Shown: positions 1 to 8,159 of the stretch, one piece after another
How positions within the stretch are numbered: position 1 is the first letter of the stretch
Layout of the letters: each line of letters starts with the position of its first letter
Origin: an uncultured Eubacteriales bacterium
GTDB lineage: Bacteria > Bacillota > Clostridia > Christensenellales > CAG-917
Reading direction: 5' to 3'
Assembly: GCA_900549225.1 (NCBI GenBank)
Contig: URNP01000014.1
Location: 1 to 35,156, forward strand
Length of the DNA stretch: 35,156 nucleotides
Translations under genes and position numbers: made by a program
Notes under the pieces: generated by a model
The model's database searches: none
The model's input: only the letters and a program-made list of their open reading frames with translations
Told to the model about the DNA's origin: nothing

Positions 1-50
1 GGCGCGACGCGTTAAACAATCCGTCCGGTGGACGAATTGTAGCCAAAGCG

Positions 51-121
51 AACGATGCGGATTGCATTGCGCAAACGCCGAAGTCCAAACACGTGAGGAA
101 GGGGGAAAGTTGCATAAAAGG
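51..121 (+). repeat. Interspersed repeat R3, left copy (inverted relative to the right end of the window)
   Basis: About 70 bases that recur, reverse-complemented, at 35086-35156 with only a handful of differences. The best conserved core runs from GCGGATTGCATTGCG at 57 to the purine-rich GTGAGGAA at 93-100. Just upstream, 16-41 can form a hairpin (ACAATCCGTCC against GGACGAATTGT, one mismatch), which may be part of the same element. No ORF is carried. The -35 of the putative topA promoter lies at its inner edge. Confidence 0.85.
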
Positions 122-137
122 TACACTACTCTACAAT
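110..137 (+). promoter_or_regulatory. Putative sigma-A-type promoter of topA
   Basis: TTGCAT at 110-115 and TACAAT at 132-137 with a 16-base spacer. Transcription would start near 144 and give a leader of about 85 bases containing the hairpin at 161-185 and a 7-base inverted repeat (ATATAAG / CTTATAT) around 190-209. The -35 lies inside repeat R3. Confidence 0.45.
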
Positions 138-154
138 CGAACGTAAATTACACA

Positions 155-187
155 AAATAATCGAGGGTGGGGCAACCACGCTCGAAG
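155..187 (+). repeat. Hairpin resembling a degenerate R2 repeat in the topA leader
   Basis: TCGAG (161-165) pairs with CTCGA (181-185) and GTGG (167-170) with CCAC (176-179). The preceding AATAAT followed by GAGGGTGGG resembles the start of the R2 hairpins at 3795 and 7645. Whether it is a true member of that family is inferred. Confidence 0.4.
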
Positions 188-227
188 AATATAAGCAAGA
201 AACTTATATCGAAAATTAGGAGATAGA

Positions 228-2357
228 ATGAAACAACTCATCATCGTTGAGTCACCGCACAAGGCAAAGACCATTCAAAAATATCTTGGCAACGACGCCG
301 CGGTGCTTGCGTCCAAAGGGCACGTGTGCGATTTGCCTACTCGCTCGTTGGGCATCGACGTTGACAACGGATTCAAACCGCAGTATATCGTCACGCCGGA
401 CAAAGAAGCAACCATCAAACAACTCTCGCAAGCAGTCAAAAAGTACGACAAAGTCTACCTCGCAACCGACCCCGATCGCGAAGGAGAGGCTATATCGTGG
501 CACTTGAAAAATACGCTCGGCGTTCAAGGCGACAAGGTGCGTATCGAATTTAACGAGATTTCGCCAAAAGCAGTGCGTGCCGCTATGGAGAATCCGCGCG
601 AGATCAATATGGACCTCGTCAACTCCCAACAGGCGCGCCGTGTGCTTGACAGGCTTGTGGGTTATAAAATTTCGCCCATACTTTCAAGAAAACTCAAACC
701 TAGTCTTTCGGCAGGTCGCGTGCAGTCTGCGGCGCTTAAAATGATCGTGGACAGAGAGAAGGAAATCCGCAACTTCAAGCCCGAAGAGTATTGGACCATC
801 AACGCCATGTTGCTCAAAGACGGCGCGAAAAAGACCAAAGCGAATCTTTTCGTCGCCGCTCTCAACGACAAGAACGGAGAGAAAATCAAACCGTCCTGCG
901 CCGACGAGGCGTACGCAATCGCAGACCTTATGAGAAAGTGCGATTACCGCGTGGACGAAGTGAAAAAGAGCGTGTCTTTCTCAAAACCCGCACCGCCGTT
1001 TACCACGAGTACGATGCAACAAGAGGCAAGCCACAAACTCAATATGACCGCAGAACGCACTTCGAGAGTCGCGCAACAACTTTACGAGGGCGTGAATATC
1101 GAGGGCGAAGGGCAGCACGCACTCATAACGTATATCCGTACCGACAGCGTGCGTATTTCTCCCGACTTTGCAAAAATTGCTTTGTCCTTTATCGCAAAGA
1201 ACTACGGCAGCGAATACGCTCCCAAAGTGCAGAATGTCTACAAAACCAGCGATAACGCTCAAGACGCGCACGAAGCGATCCGTCCTATAGACCTCAATCG
1301 CACGCCAAAGTCGCTCGAAGGCAAGATGGACAGAGACGCTTTCAGGCTCTACAAACTCGTGTACGAACGCTTTATGGCTTCGCAGATGACGCCCGCGCAG
1401 TACAACACGATGAGAGTGCATATTCTCGGTGAAAACGGCGGAGAAAAACTCGGATTCGTCGTCAAGGGCAAGAGCGTGAAGTTTAAAGGCTTTACCGCCG
1501 TGTACTCGGCTACCGTCGAGGAAAACGACGAGGATAAGGAACTCGATACGATGCCCGACCTCAACGAAGGCGAACACCTCAATCTCGACGACGTGGGGTG
1601 CGAACAAAAGTTCACGAAGCCGCCTGCGAGATACAACGACGCTACGCTCGTCAAGGCTCTCGAAGAGAACGGTATCGGCCGTCCGAGCACTTATGCAAGC
1701 ATTATTTCGGTCATAGCAAAGCGCGAATATACCGAAAAACAACAAAAAGCAATCGTTCCCACTCAACTCGGCGAGGCGGTTTGTGAGTATATGGAGAAGA
1801 ATTTCCCCGATATAATGAACCTCAACTTTACCGCTCGTCTCGAGGGCGCTCTCGACAAGGTCGCGGAAGGTAAGCAACAGTGGCAGGAACTCATCGGTGC
1901 GTTCTATCCTCGCCTTATGAAGTTCGTAGAACGCGCGGCAAAACAGGGCGGCGGGAACTATCTCCCGGACGAAGAAAGCGACGTCGTGTGCGATAAGTGC
2001 GGCGCAAAAATGGTCGTGCGACACGGCAAATACGGTCCGTTCCTCGCTTGCCCGAACTATCCCAAGTGCAAGAATATCAAGCGTATCGTCGAAGTGGTCG
2101 GCAAATGCCCCAAATGTGGCGGCGACGTCAGCAAACGCACTTCAAAGACGGGAAAAACCTTCTACGGATGCACCAATTATCCCAAATGCGACTTCATCAG
2201 TTGGGACGTGCCTGCTCCGTATTTCTGTCCCGATTGCGGCTCTACTATGAAGGTCGTAAAGCGCGATGAGAAGACGTATTACGTGTGCACGAATCATGGG
2301 TGCAAGCATCGCGAACTCGTCAAAGACGAGCAACTCGCGCCGCTATTGAGCGAATAA
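228..2357 (+). CDS. topA: DNA topoisomerase I (type IA)
   Basis: Relaxes negatively supercoiled DNA by transient single-strand cleavage in the cytoplasm. The 709-residue protein starts with the Toprim domain (IVESPHKAKTI at 6-16; acidic D81-P-D83-R-E85 metal site), followed by the cleavage domain with the catalytic tyrosine at about 302 (ITYIRTDS). The C-terminal 120 residues hold three four-cysteine zinc ribbons starting near 590, 625 and 677, as is usual for bacterial TopA. Full length. The ATG is preceded by AGGAG with good spacing. The last codons (LLSE-stop) fall in the 5' end of repeat R1 copy 1, so the C-terminus may have been trimmed or extended by the repeat. In Firmicutes topA is commonly followed by trmFO and hslVU, as here. 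Confidence 0.97.
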   Translation: MKQLIIVESPHKAKTIQKYLGNDAAVLASKGHVCDLPTRSLGIDVDNGFKPQYIVTPDKEATIKQLSQAVKKYDKVYLATDPDREGEAISWHLKNTLGVQGDKVRIEFNEISPKAVRAAMENPREINMDLVNSQQARRVLDRLVGYKISPILSRKLKPSLSAGRVQSAALKMIVDREKEIRNFKPEEYWTINAMLLKDGAKKTKANLFVAALNDKNGEKIKPSCADEAYAIADLMRKCDYRVDEVKKSVSFSKPAPPFTTSTMQQEASHKLNMTAERTSRVAQQLYEGVNIEGEGQHALITYIRTDSVRISPDFAKIALSFIAKNYGSEYAPKVQNVYKTSDNAQDAHEAIRPIDLNRTPKSLEGKMDRDAFRLYKLVYERFMASQMTPAQYNTMRVHILGENGGEKLGFVVKGKSVKFKGFTAVYSATVEENDEDKELDTMPDLNEGEHLNLDDVGCEQKFTKPPARYNDATLVKALEENGIGRPSTYASIISVIAKREYTEKQQKAIVPTQLGEAVCEYMEKNFPDIMNLNFTARLEGALDKVAEGKQQWQELIGAFYPRLMKFVERAAKQGGGNYLPDEESDVVCDKCGAKMVVRHGKYGPFLACPNYPKCKNIKRIVEVVGKCPKCGGDVSKRTSKTGKTFYGCTNYPKCDFISWDVPAPYFCPDCGSTMKVVKRDEKTYYVCTNHGCKHRELVKDEQLAPLLSE

Positions 2358-2431
2358 CTGCGTCAGCGATATTTGTTCGTCAACTCATTTACGCTTTAGT
2401 AAATTAGGGTTGCCGCCCAAACACCGCTTCC
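2344..2431 (+). repeat. Structured repeat R1, copy 1
   Basis: Begins with the conserved TTGAGCGAATAACTG that also ends topA. Outer stem AGCGATATTTG (2365-2375) pairs with CAAACACCGCT (2418-2428), 9 of 11 positions. Inner stem ATTTAC (2387-2392) pairs with GTAAAT (2399-2404). Conserved single-stranded parts are TCAACTC before and TTAGGGTTGCC after the inner hairpin. See R1 copies at 17446, 17580, 17705 and 32084. Confidence 0.85.
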
Positions 2432-2489
2432 TTAACGAAAAAACAAAATACTAAACAAAATACTAAAAACGCTGCTAAACAGACGAAAT

Positions 2490-3791
2490 ATGAGCAAACG
2501 AATCGTAAAAATTATCGGTGGGGGACTTGCAGGGTGCGAGAGCGCGTTGCAACTCCTCAAAAGAGGGTTCGCCGTCAGAATGTACGAAATGCGTCCCGTC
2601 AAAAATACGGGCGCGCATAAGGGCGATTCTCTTGCTGAGCTCGTTTGCTCCAACTCGCTCAAATCCTGCGAGCCGTGCACGGCTTCGGGACTTCTGAAAG
2701 AGGAACTCGACGCTTTGGGTTGCGAACTTCTGCCGCTTGCAAGAGAGTGCGCCGTGCCTAGCGGAAGCGCGCTTGCGGTGGATAGAGACGCATTTTCAAA
2801 AGCCGTCGAGAAAAAACTGAACTCGTATCCCGATTTTTCGCTCGTAAGAGAGGAAGTCGTATCACTCGATGAGGATATCCCGACGATCGTTGCAAGCGGC
2901 CCGCTCACGAGCGACGCTCTTGCCGACGAGGTGGGGAAACTTACGGGCAAAGACAGGCTGTTTTTCTACGACGCTATCGCGCCTATCGTGGAATTCGACA
3001 GCATAGATATGCAAAAAGCGTACTTCGGCGGAAGATACGGCAAGGGCGGAGAGGACTATCTCAATCTGCCTATGCAAAAGGACGAGTACGAGAGATTCTA
3101 TAACGAACTCGTGAACGCAAAGACCGTCGTGCTTCACGACTTTGAAAAAAGCGAACTCTTCGACGGGTGTATGCCTATCGAGGAAATGGCTAAACGCGGC
3201 AGCGATACCATCCGCTTCGGACCGCTCAAACCTATCGGGCTTCGCAATCCCGTTACGGGCGAAAAAGCATATGCGGTCGTGCAACTGCGCAAAGAAAACG
3301 TCGCGGGGGATTGCTACAACCTAGTGGGATTCCAGACTAACCTCACCTACGGCGAGCAAAAGAGGGTGTTCAGCCTCATTCCCGCTCTCGAGCACGCAGA
3401 GTTCGTAAGATACGGCGTTATGCACAGAAATACGTATATTAACGCCCCGGGCGTGCTTGAAAAAACGTTCAGAGTGAAGGGCGAAAAAACGCTGTATATA
3501 GCAGGGCAACTATCGGGCGTGGAAGGCTACGTCGAGAGCATAATGAGCGGTCTTATCGCATCGCAGGCTCTTGCAAGCGAACTTGACGGAAGGCAATATA
3601 ACGTCCCCTCCGACGTCACGATAATCGGGTCGCTGTGCGAGTACGTGGCTACGAGATCCATCGATTTCAAGCCTATGAACGCAAACTTCGGAATCTTGCC
3701 GCCTATCGAGGGAATAAGAGATAAGTCAAGGAGAAAACAGGCGTATCACGACAGGGCGATGGAAGCGATTGAATTAGTAATTAATAATTAA
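2490..3791 (+). CDS. trmFO: Methylenetetrahydrofolate-tRNA-(uracil-5-)-methyltransferase TrmFO
   Basis: FAD- and folate-dependent enzyme that makes m5U54 in the T-loop of tRNA, the Gram-positive alternative to SAM-dependent TrmA. The 433-residue product has the N-terminal dinucleotide-binding GGGLAGCESAL at 10-20, the conserved LVCSNSLKS with the presumed active cysteine at 53, the FQTNLTYGEQ block and a MHRNTYINAP motif. Full length for the family. No clear Shine-Dalgarno sequence precedes the ATG; upstream are two perfect 12-base tandem repeats (2441-2464). The final residues (LVINN) are encoded by the AT-rich head of an R2 repeat, so the stop codon is supplied by the repeat. Confidence 0.96.
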   Translation: MSKRIVKIIGGGLAGCESALQLLKRGFAVRMYEMRPVKNTGAHKGDSLAELVCSNSLKSCEPCTASGLLKEELDALGCELLPLARECAVPSGSALAVDRDAFSKAVEKKLNSYPDFSLVREEVVSLDEDIPTIVASGPLTSDALADEVGKLTGKDRLFFYDAIAPIVEFDSIDMQKAYFGGRYGKGGEDYLNLPMQKDEYERFYNELVNAKTVVLHDFEKSELFDGCMPIEEMAKRGSDTIRFGPLKPIGLRNPVTGEKAYAVVQLRKENVAGDCYNLVGFQTNLTYGEQKRVFSLIPALEHAEFVRYGVMHRNTYINAPGVLEKTFRVKGEKTLYIAGQLSGVEGYVESIMSGLIASQALASELDGRQYNVPSDVTIIGSLCEYVATRSIDFKPMNANFGILPPIEGIRDKSRRKQAYHDRAMEAIELVINN

Positions 3792-3882
3792 TAATTGCGG
3801 GTGGGCGTTGCACCACGCCCCGAACGAAAACACATTCGAAGCCTACTTATAAAATCAACGTGCGACTTCGAATGTACAACGT
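3779..3882 (+). repeat. Composite repeat R2, complete copy A
   Basis: Order of parts: TAATTAATAATTAATAATTG, then a GC-rich hairpin (GGGCGT / ACGCCC around 3800-3820), then GAACGAAAAC, then a 10-base inverted repeat ACATTCGAAG (3832-3841) / CTTCGAATGT (3866-3875). The same order occurs at 7626-7721. It spans the stop codon of trmFO and fills most of the gap before hslV. The hairpin is not followed by a T-run on this strand. Confidence 0.85.
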
Positions 3883-3922
3883 GTAATATAAATTTAACTA
3901 TCCATAACGGAGGTATAAAACT

Positions 3923-4459
3923 ATGGTTGAATTTCGCGGAACTACTATTTGTGCCGTAAGACGTAACGGTCAAACTGCCGTTGCAGGCGACGGACAAGTT
4001 ACTATGGGCGAAAACGTCATTATGAAAGGCAACGCAGTCAAAGTCAAACGCATCTACAACGATAAAGTCGTGGTGGGTTTTGCAGGCTCGGTTGCTGACG
4101 CTTTTGCTTTGAGCGAGAAGTTTGAAGCAATGCTTCAAAAATATAGCGGAAATCTTATGCGCGCGGCTGTGGAACTCGCAGAATTGTGGCGCAACGACAA
4201 GGGATGCAGACGTCTCGAAGCGTTGCTCATCGCCGCCGACTCTACGAGCATTTACGTCATTTCGGGTACGGGCGAGGTTATCGAACCCGAAAACGGAATC
4301 GTGGCTATCGGAAGCGGCGGAAACTACGCTTTGGCTGCCGCTCGCGCTCTCGCGGACGCAACCGATTTGAGCGCAAAAGATATTGCGTACAAGGCACTCA
4401 AAATAGCAAGCGAGATTTGCGTGTATACGAACGACCACATTACGGTCGAAACGGTCTGA
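3923..4459 (+). CDS. hslV: ATP-dependent protease subunit HslV (ClpQ)
   Basis: Proteolytic subunit of the HslUV two-component protease: an N-terminal threonine hydrolase forming a double hexamer capped by HslU ATPase rings. The 178-residue protein carries a six-residue propeptide (MVEFRG) before the catalytic Thr7 in TTICAVRR, then GDGQVT, FAGSVADAF and AIGSGGNYA blocks typical of HslV. The active residue is Thr, unlike the Ser of Bacillus CodW. A strong ACGGAGG site precedes the ATG. The TGA is embedded in the ribosome-binding site of hslU eleven bases on, so the two are translated together. Confidence 0.97.
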   Translation: MVEFRGTTICAVRRNGQTAVAGDGQVTMGENVIMKGNAVKVKRIYNDKVVVGFAGSVADAFALSEKFEAMLQKYSGNLMRAAVELAELWRNDKGCRRLEALLIAADSTSIYVISGTGEVIEPENGIVAIGSGGNYALAAARALADATDLSAKDIAYKALKIASEICVYTNDHITVETV

Positions 4460-4470
4460 GGAGGCAAACT

Positions 4471-5808
4471 ATGGATTCAAACGTATTGACCCCGAAACAA
4501 ATCGTTGCCGAACTTGACAGATATATCATCGGTCAGCACGAGGCAAAAGTTGCGGTTGCAATCGCACTTCGCAACAGATACAGAAGAAGCAAACTCTCCG
4601 AGGAAATGAGAGAGGAAATCACCCCAAAGAACATCATTATGAAAGGTCCGACGGGCGTCGGTAAGACGGAAATCGCAAGACGTCTTGCAAAAGTCGTGAA
4701 AGCGCCTTTCGTCAAGGTGGAAGCAACAAAGTTTACCGAAGTCGGCTACGTCGGAAGAGACGTGGAAAGCATCATCCGCGACCTCGTGGAAGTGTCTATC
4801 CGCCTCGTCAAAGACGAGAAGTTCAAAGAGGTCATGCCAAGAGCGACGGAAATTGCAGAGAATAAACTGTGCGATATTCTTTTGCCCGTGCGTAAAAACG
4901 CCGCAGGCGCAACCGATAAGAGCGACGCTCAACTCAAAGAAGAACTCTTGCAGGAAATCCGCGCAGGGCATCTTGACGGAATCACCATCGAGATGGAGAT
5001 AAGACAACAACCAAAGCCCATTCAACTTCAACCCGGCAACGCTCCCGGCAACGAAATCGACCTCGGAAGCATCTTTGGCGGCATGATGGGCAAAATGCCC
5101 GTCAAAAAGAGAAAACTCACCGTCAAACAGGCTATGGATTTCATCGTGAATCAGGAAGCGGAAAAGATGGTGGATCAGGACGCTATCACGCAAGAAGCGT
5201 TGCAAAGAGCCGAGCAGGACGGCGTTGTGTTCCTTGACGAAATCGACAAAATCGCCGCAAACGATCAAGGGGGGCAGAGCGGTCACGACGTGTCGCGCGA
5301 GGGCGTGCAAAGAGATATTCTTCCCATCGTCGAAGGAAGCACCGTGCAAACAAAATACGGTTCTATCCGCACGGATTTCATTCTGTTTATCGCCGCGGGC
5401 GCGTTCCATATCTCGAGAATGGAAGATCTGATCCCCGAACTTCAGGGCAGATTCCCCATTAGAGTGGAACTCGACAACCTCACCAAAGAGGACTTCATCA
5501 AGATTCTCACCGAACCCGACAACGCGGTGCTCAAACAGTATAAAGAGTTGCTCGGCGTGGACGGCGTATCTCTCAACTTCACGGACGAGGCAATAGACGA
5601 GATCGCAAGAGTTGCGTTTGAAGAAAACGAGAACAGCGAAAACCTCGGCGCTCGTCGTTTGCACGCAGTGCTCGAATCACTCCTCAAAGACGTGCTGTAC
5701 GAAGCGGACGACAACGTCACAAAGGAAATCAATATCGACAAAGAGTACGTCGAAAAGCATTTGAGCACGACGCTGAAAGAGAGAAACTTGAGGAGATTCA
5801 TTATTTAA
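4471..5808 (+). CDS. hslU: ATP-dependent protease ATPase subunit HslU (ClpY)
   Basis: AAA+ unfoldase of HslUV. The 445-residue protein starts MDSNVLTPKQIVAELDRYIIGQ-like; the ATG at 4471 is preferred over an upstream in-frame extension because GAGGAGG lies directly before it, overlapping the hslV stop. Walker A GPTGVGKTE is near residue 60, Walker B VVFLDEIDKIA near 255, with the intermediate (I) domain between them. The C-terminal tail ends RRFII, matching the hydrophobic HslU tail that docks into pockets of HslV. Full length. An R2 repeat begins at the stop codon. Confidence 0.97.
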   Translation: MDSNVLTPKQIVAELDRYIIGQHEAKVAVAIALRNRYRRSKLSEEMREEITPKNIIMKGPTGVGKTEIARRLAKVVKAPFVKVEATKFTEVGYVGRDVESIIRDLVEVSIRLVKDEKFKEVMPRATEIAENKLCDILLPVRKNAAGATDKSDAQLKEELLQEIRAGHLDGITIEMEIRQQPKPIQLQPGNAPGNEIDLGSIFGGMMGKMPVKKRKLTVKQAMDFIVNQEAEKMVDQDAITQEALQRAEQDGVVFLDEIDKIAANDQGGQSGHDVSREGVQRDILPIVEGSTVQTKYGSIRTDFILFIAAGAFHISRMEDLIPELQGRFPIRVELDNLTKEDFIKILTEPDNAVLKQYKELLGVDGVSLNFTDEAIDEIARVAFEENENSENLGARRLHAVLESLLKDVLYEADDNVTKEINIDKEYVEKHLSTTLKERNLRRFII

Positions 5809-5857
5809 TTAATAATGAATAATTAATAATTGCGGGCGGGGCGTTGCCCCACGCCCC
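5806..5857 (+). repeat. Composite repeat R2, truncated copy B
   Basis: AT-rich head (5806-5830, with one extra AATGAATAATT unit) and the GC hairpin GGGGCGT / ACGCCCC (about 5838-5857). The TTCGAAG inverted-repeat half seen in copies A and C is missing; instead TATTCTC / GAGAATA (about 5866-5895) flanks the next 30 bases. The element starts inside the hslU stop codon. Confidence 0.8.
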
Positions 5858-5952
5858 AAAATAATATTCTCAAGCATAAAGTATCGGAGAATAAAATATC
5901 CTCAATAAAAAAATTTCAACCAACACGAATAATAAATACTTCGAGGGCTATT

Positions 5953-7203
5953 ATGATAAACATACCCAAGGGAACTAAAGATATGCTTCCGCAAGAGGCA
6001 TACAAGTGGCACTACGTCGAGAACGTCGCAAGAGAAGTTGCGGCTTGTTTCGGATTCAAAGAAATCCGCACGCCTATGTTTGAACACACCGAACTCTTTT
6101 TGAGAGGCGTGGGCGAAACGACGGATATCGTCACGAAAGAAATGTACACCTTCGACGATAAGGGCGGCAGAAGCATGACTTTGCGCCCCGAAGGCACGGC
6201 AGGCGTTGCTCGTTGCTTTATCGAAAACGGTTTGCATCAAGGCGTTATGCCGATGAAGGCGTATTATATCGCAAGCATTTTCCGCTATGAGAAACCGCAA
6301 AACGGCAGACTCAGAGAACACCATCAATTCGGCGTGGAGTGCTACGGCTCTGACAGTCCGAGCGCAGACGCGGAAGTCATTACGCTTGCGTCGACCTTCT
6401 TGAGAAAAGTCGGACTTAAGAGCCTCGAACTCAATATTAACAGCATAGGTTGCCCCGAGTGCCGCGCGAAATACAATCAGGCTCTCAAAGAGTATATCGG
6501 CGCAAATCTGCACCTTATGTGCGGTCAATGCCAAGCGCGTTTTGAAAAAAATCCGCTTCGTATCCTCGATTGCAAAGAGGAAAAATGCAAGCAAATCACC
6601 AAAAACGCACCCAAAATCACCGATTATCTTTGCGACGATTGCAGAGCGCACTTTGAAGAAGTGCAACGCATTCTCACGTCTTTGGGTATCGACTTTAAGG
6701 TCAATCCCGGCATCGTACGCGGTCTTGACTATTACACGCGCACGGTATTCGAGTTCGTGTCCACGGATATAGGCGCGCAAGGCACGGTTTGCGGCGGCGG
6801 AAGATACAACAATCTCGTCGAGGAAGTGGGCGGTAAGCCTACGCCTGCCGTCGGATTCGGGCTTGGACTCGAAAGACTCCTTCTCGTGCTTGAAAACACC
6901 AATAACCTTGCCGCAGAGCAAGAGTGTATAGACGTGTATATTGCTCCTATGGGAGATAAGGCGAGCGAACTTGCGAGAAAACTCGTGTACGATATGCGCA
7001 ACGCAGATATCAAAGCGGAAACGGATATTATGCAAAGAGGCTTGAAAGCACAGATGAAATACGCCGACCGTATCGGCGCGAAATACGTTTGCGTTATCGG
7101 CGACGACGAAATGGAAAACGGCGTCGTGAACGTGAAGAGAATGAGCGATTCGGTAACCGAACAGTGCCGTATCGACGAACTTTGCAGGTATTTTGAAAGA
7201 TGA
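5953..7203 (+). CDS. hisS: Histidine--tRNA ligase
   Basis: Class II aminoacyl-tRNA synthetase charging tRNA-His. The product of 416 residues starts at the ATG at 5953 (MINIPKGTKDMLP), preceded by GAGGG; the frame is open further upstream but that stretch is repeat-derived. Visible motifs: class II motif 2 region (FRYEKPQNGRLREHHQFG), the histidine-specific GLDYYTRTVFEF, and motif 3 (GFGLGLERLLLVL). An insertion with cysteines (CGQCQARF, CKEEKC) is typical of many Firmicutes HisRS. The C-terminal anticodon-binding domain is complete. The stop overlaps the start of the next gene by four bases (ATGA). Confidence 0.97.
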   Translation: MINIPKGTKDMLPQEAYKWHYVENVAREVAACFGFKEIRTPMFEHTELFLRGVGETTDIVTKEMYTFDDKGGRSMTLRPEGTAGVARCFIENGLHQGVMPMKAYYIASIFRYEKPQNGRLREHHQFGVECYGSDSPSADAEVITLASTFLRKVGLKSLELNINSIGCPECRAKYNQALKEYIGANLHLMCGQCQARFEKNPLRILDCKEEKCKQITKNAPKITDYLCDDCRAHFEEVQRILTSLGIDFKVNPGIVRGLDYYTRTVFEFVSTDIGAQGTVCGGGRYNNLVEEVGGKPTPAVGFGLGLERLLLVLENTNNLAAEQECIDVYIAPMGDKASELARKLVYDMRNADIKAETDIMQRGLKAQMKYADRIGAKYVCVIGDDEMENGVVNVKRMSDSVTEQCRIDELCRYFER

Positions 7204-7637
7204 CCGAAAGAGGAATCGTTGCAAAAATCAAGGGCAATAAAGCCACCGTGCGTTTTGACAGGCGCAGTGCGTGCGACAAGTGCCATATGTGCGCCACAAC
7301 CAAGGACGGTATGAAAGTGGAAGTCGTCGTCGAAAATACTCTCGGCGCAAACGTCGGTGATTTCGTCGAAGTGGAAATGGGAGAAAGATACGTTCTCACG
7401 GCGGCGGCAATCGTCTACGTTATTCCGCTCGTTCTTATCGGCGTGGGAATCGGACTCGGCACGCTTATCAACGAACTTGCGCAAGCGCTTATGGCGCTCG
7501 GCGGACTTGTGATAGGATTCGTTATCGCAATTCTGCTCGATAGGCTCGTTATACGCAAGAAGAAGGGATTTGTGCCCACTATGAAGAGCATTTGTCCGAG
7601 CAGCGTTGAGGAATACGAGAAAACTAATAATAAATAA
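7200..7637 (+). CDS. SoxR-reducing system protein RseC family
   Basis: A 145-residue membrane protein of the RseC/RsxC-associated family. The N-terminal cytoplasmic part has a cysteine cluster C25-x2-C28-x2-C31 plausible for metal or Fe-S binding, followed by two hydrophobic segments near residues 64-82 and 93-112, and a short basic tail. In other bacteria RseC-type proteins associate with Rnf-like electron transport; here the gene stands alone, translationally coupled to hisS by ATGA overlap, so a partner cannot be inferred. The tail KTNNK is encoded by the AT-rich head of an R2 repeat. Confidence 0.85.
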   Translation: MTERGIVAKIKGNKATVRFDRRSACDKCHMCATTKDGMKVEVVVENTLGANVGDFVEVEMGERYVLTAAAIVYVIPLVLIGVGIGLGTLINELAQALMALGGLVIGFVIAILLDRLVIRKKKGFVPTMKSICPSSVEEYEKTNNK

Positions 7638-7721
7638 TTAATAATTGAGGGTGGGCGCTGCCCGCACCCGAATGAAAACTTGTTCGAAGCGTACTTGTAA
7701 ACGCAACGTGCGACTTCGAAT
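7626..7721 (+). repeat. Composite repeat R2, complete copy C
   Basis: AT-rich head TAATAAATAATTAATAATTG, GC hairpin GGGTGGGC / GCCCGCACCC (about 7650-7671), GAATGAAAAC, then TTCGAAG (7683-7689) and CTTCGAA (7714-7720). The 31-40 bases between the two TTCGAA blocks are nearly identical to copy A (GTACTTRTAAA, CAACGTGCGA). Overlaps the stop of the RseC-like gene and forms the 5' flank of trxA. Confidence 0.85.
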
Positions 7722-7744
7722 ATTAAATCAAGGAGTGTATGTAT

Positions 7745-8062
7745 ATGCAAGATTACGTTGTGTTGAACGAAGATAATTTTGATCAGACTATCGCAAACGG
7801 CGTCGTTCTCGTCGACTTTTGGGCGACTTGGTGCGGTCCGTGCAAAATGATGGCTCCGAACGTCGAAGAAACCGCAACCGACTATAAAGGAAGAGTGACC
7901 GTTGGCAAGGTTGACGTGGACGAGTGTCCGAATCTTGCGAGCCGTTTCGGAATTATGTCAATTCCGACGCTCATAGTCTTTAAGGACGGCGAGAAAAAAG
8001 AAGTGCTTGTCGGCTATCGTTTGAAAATGCAAATCGCAGAGGTTCTCGATAAGTATCTTTGA
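7745..8062 (+). CDS. trxA: Thioredoxin
   Basis: Cytoplasmic dithiol-disulfide oxidoreductase of 105 residues with the classical WATWCGPCKMM active site near residue 30 and the cis-proline region SIPTLIVF. The second of two in-frame ATGs (7745) is preferred: AAGGAG at 7730-7735 lies nine bases away from it but only three from the upstream ATG at 7739. The gene is flanked by R2 copy C upstream and two hairpins downstream, so it is probably monocistronic. Confidence 0.96.
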   Translation: MQDYVVLNEDNFDQTIANGVVLVDFWATWCGPCKMMAPNVEETATDYKGRVTVGKVDVDECPNLASRFGIMSIPTLIVFKDGEKKEVLVGYRLKMQIAEVLDKYL

Positions 8063-8085
8063 TTGAAATCAAAAACGGCAAATCT

Positions 8086-8130
8086 TCCTTTCAAACTTTG
8101 TTTGAGGGGATGACGGCGGCGTTTTGCCGC
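8086..8130 (+). terminator. Two consecutive hairpins between trxA and glyA
   Basis: TCCTTTCAAAC (8086-8096) pairs with GTTTGAGGGGA (8100-8110) using two G-U pairs; then GCGGC (8116-8120) pairs with GCCGC (8126-8130). The second is followed by ACATATTGTTTT, a poor T-run. They may end trxA transcription or be part of a glyA leader; no known riboswitch was recognised. Confidence 0.4.
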
Positions 8131-8159
8131 ACATATTGTTTTAAGGAGGAATACCGAAG

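Noticed and set aside
5902..7224. Long antisense ORF (440 codons) opposite hisS, and similar ones opposite topA, hslU, the membrane-protein gene and lspA
   Set aside because: They mirror well-recognised genes, lack ribosome-binding sites and have His/Phe/Arg-rich compositions typical of shadow frames. They arise from the sense codon bias.
8086..8130. Riboswitch upstream of glyA
   Set aside because: Two hairpins exist but no glycine or tetrahydrofolate aptamer consensus was recognised.
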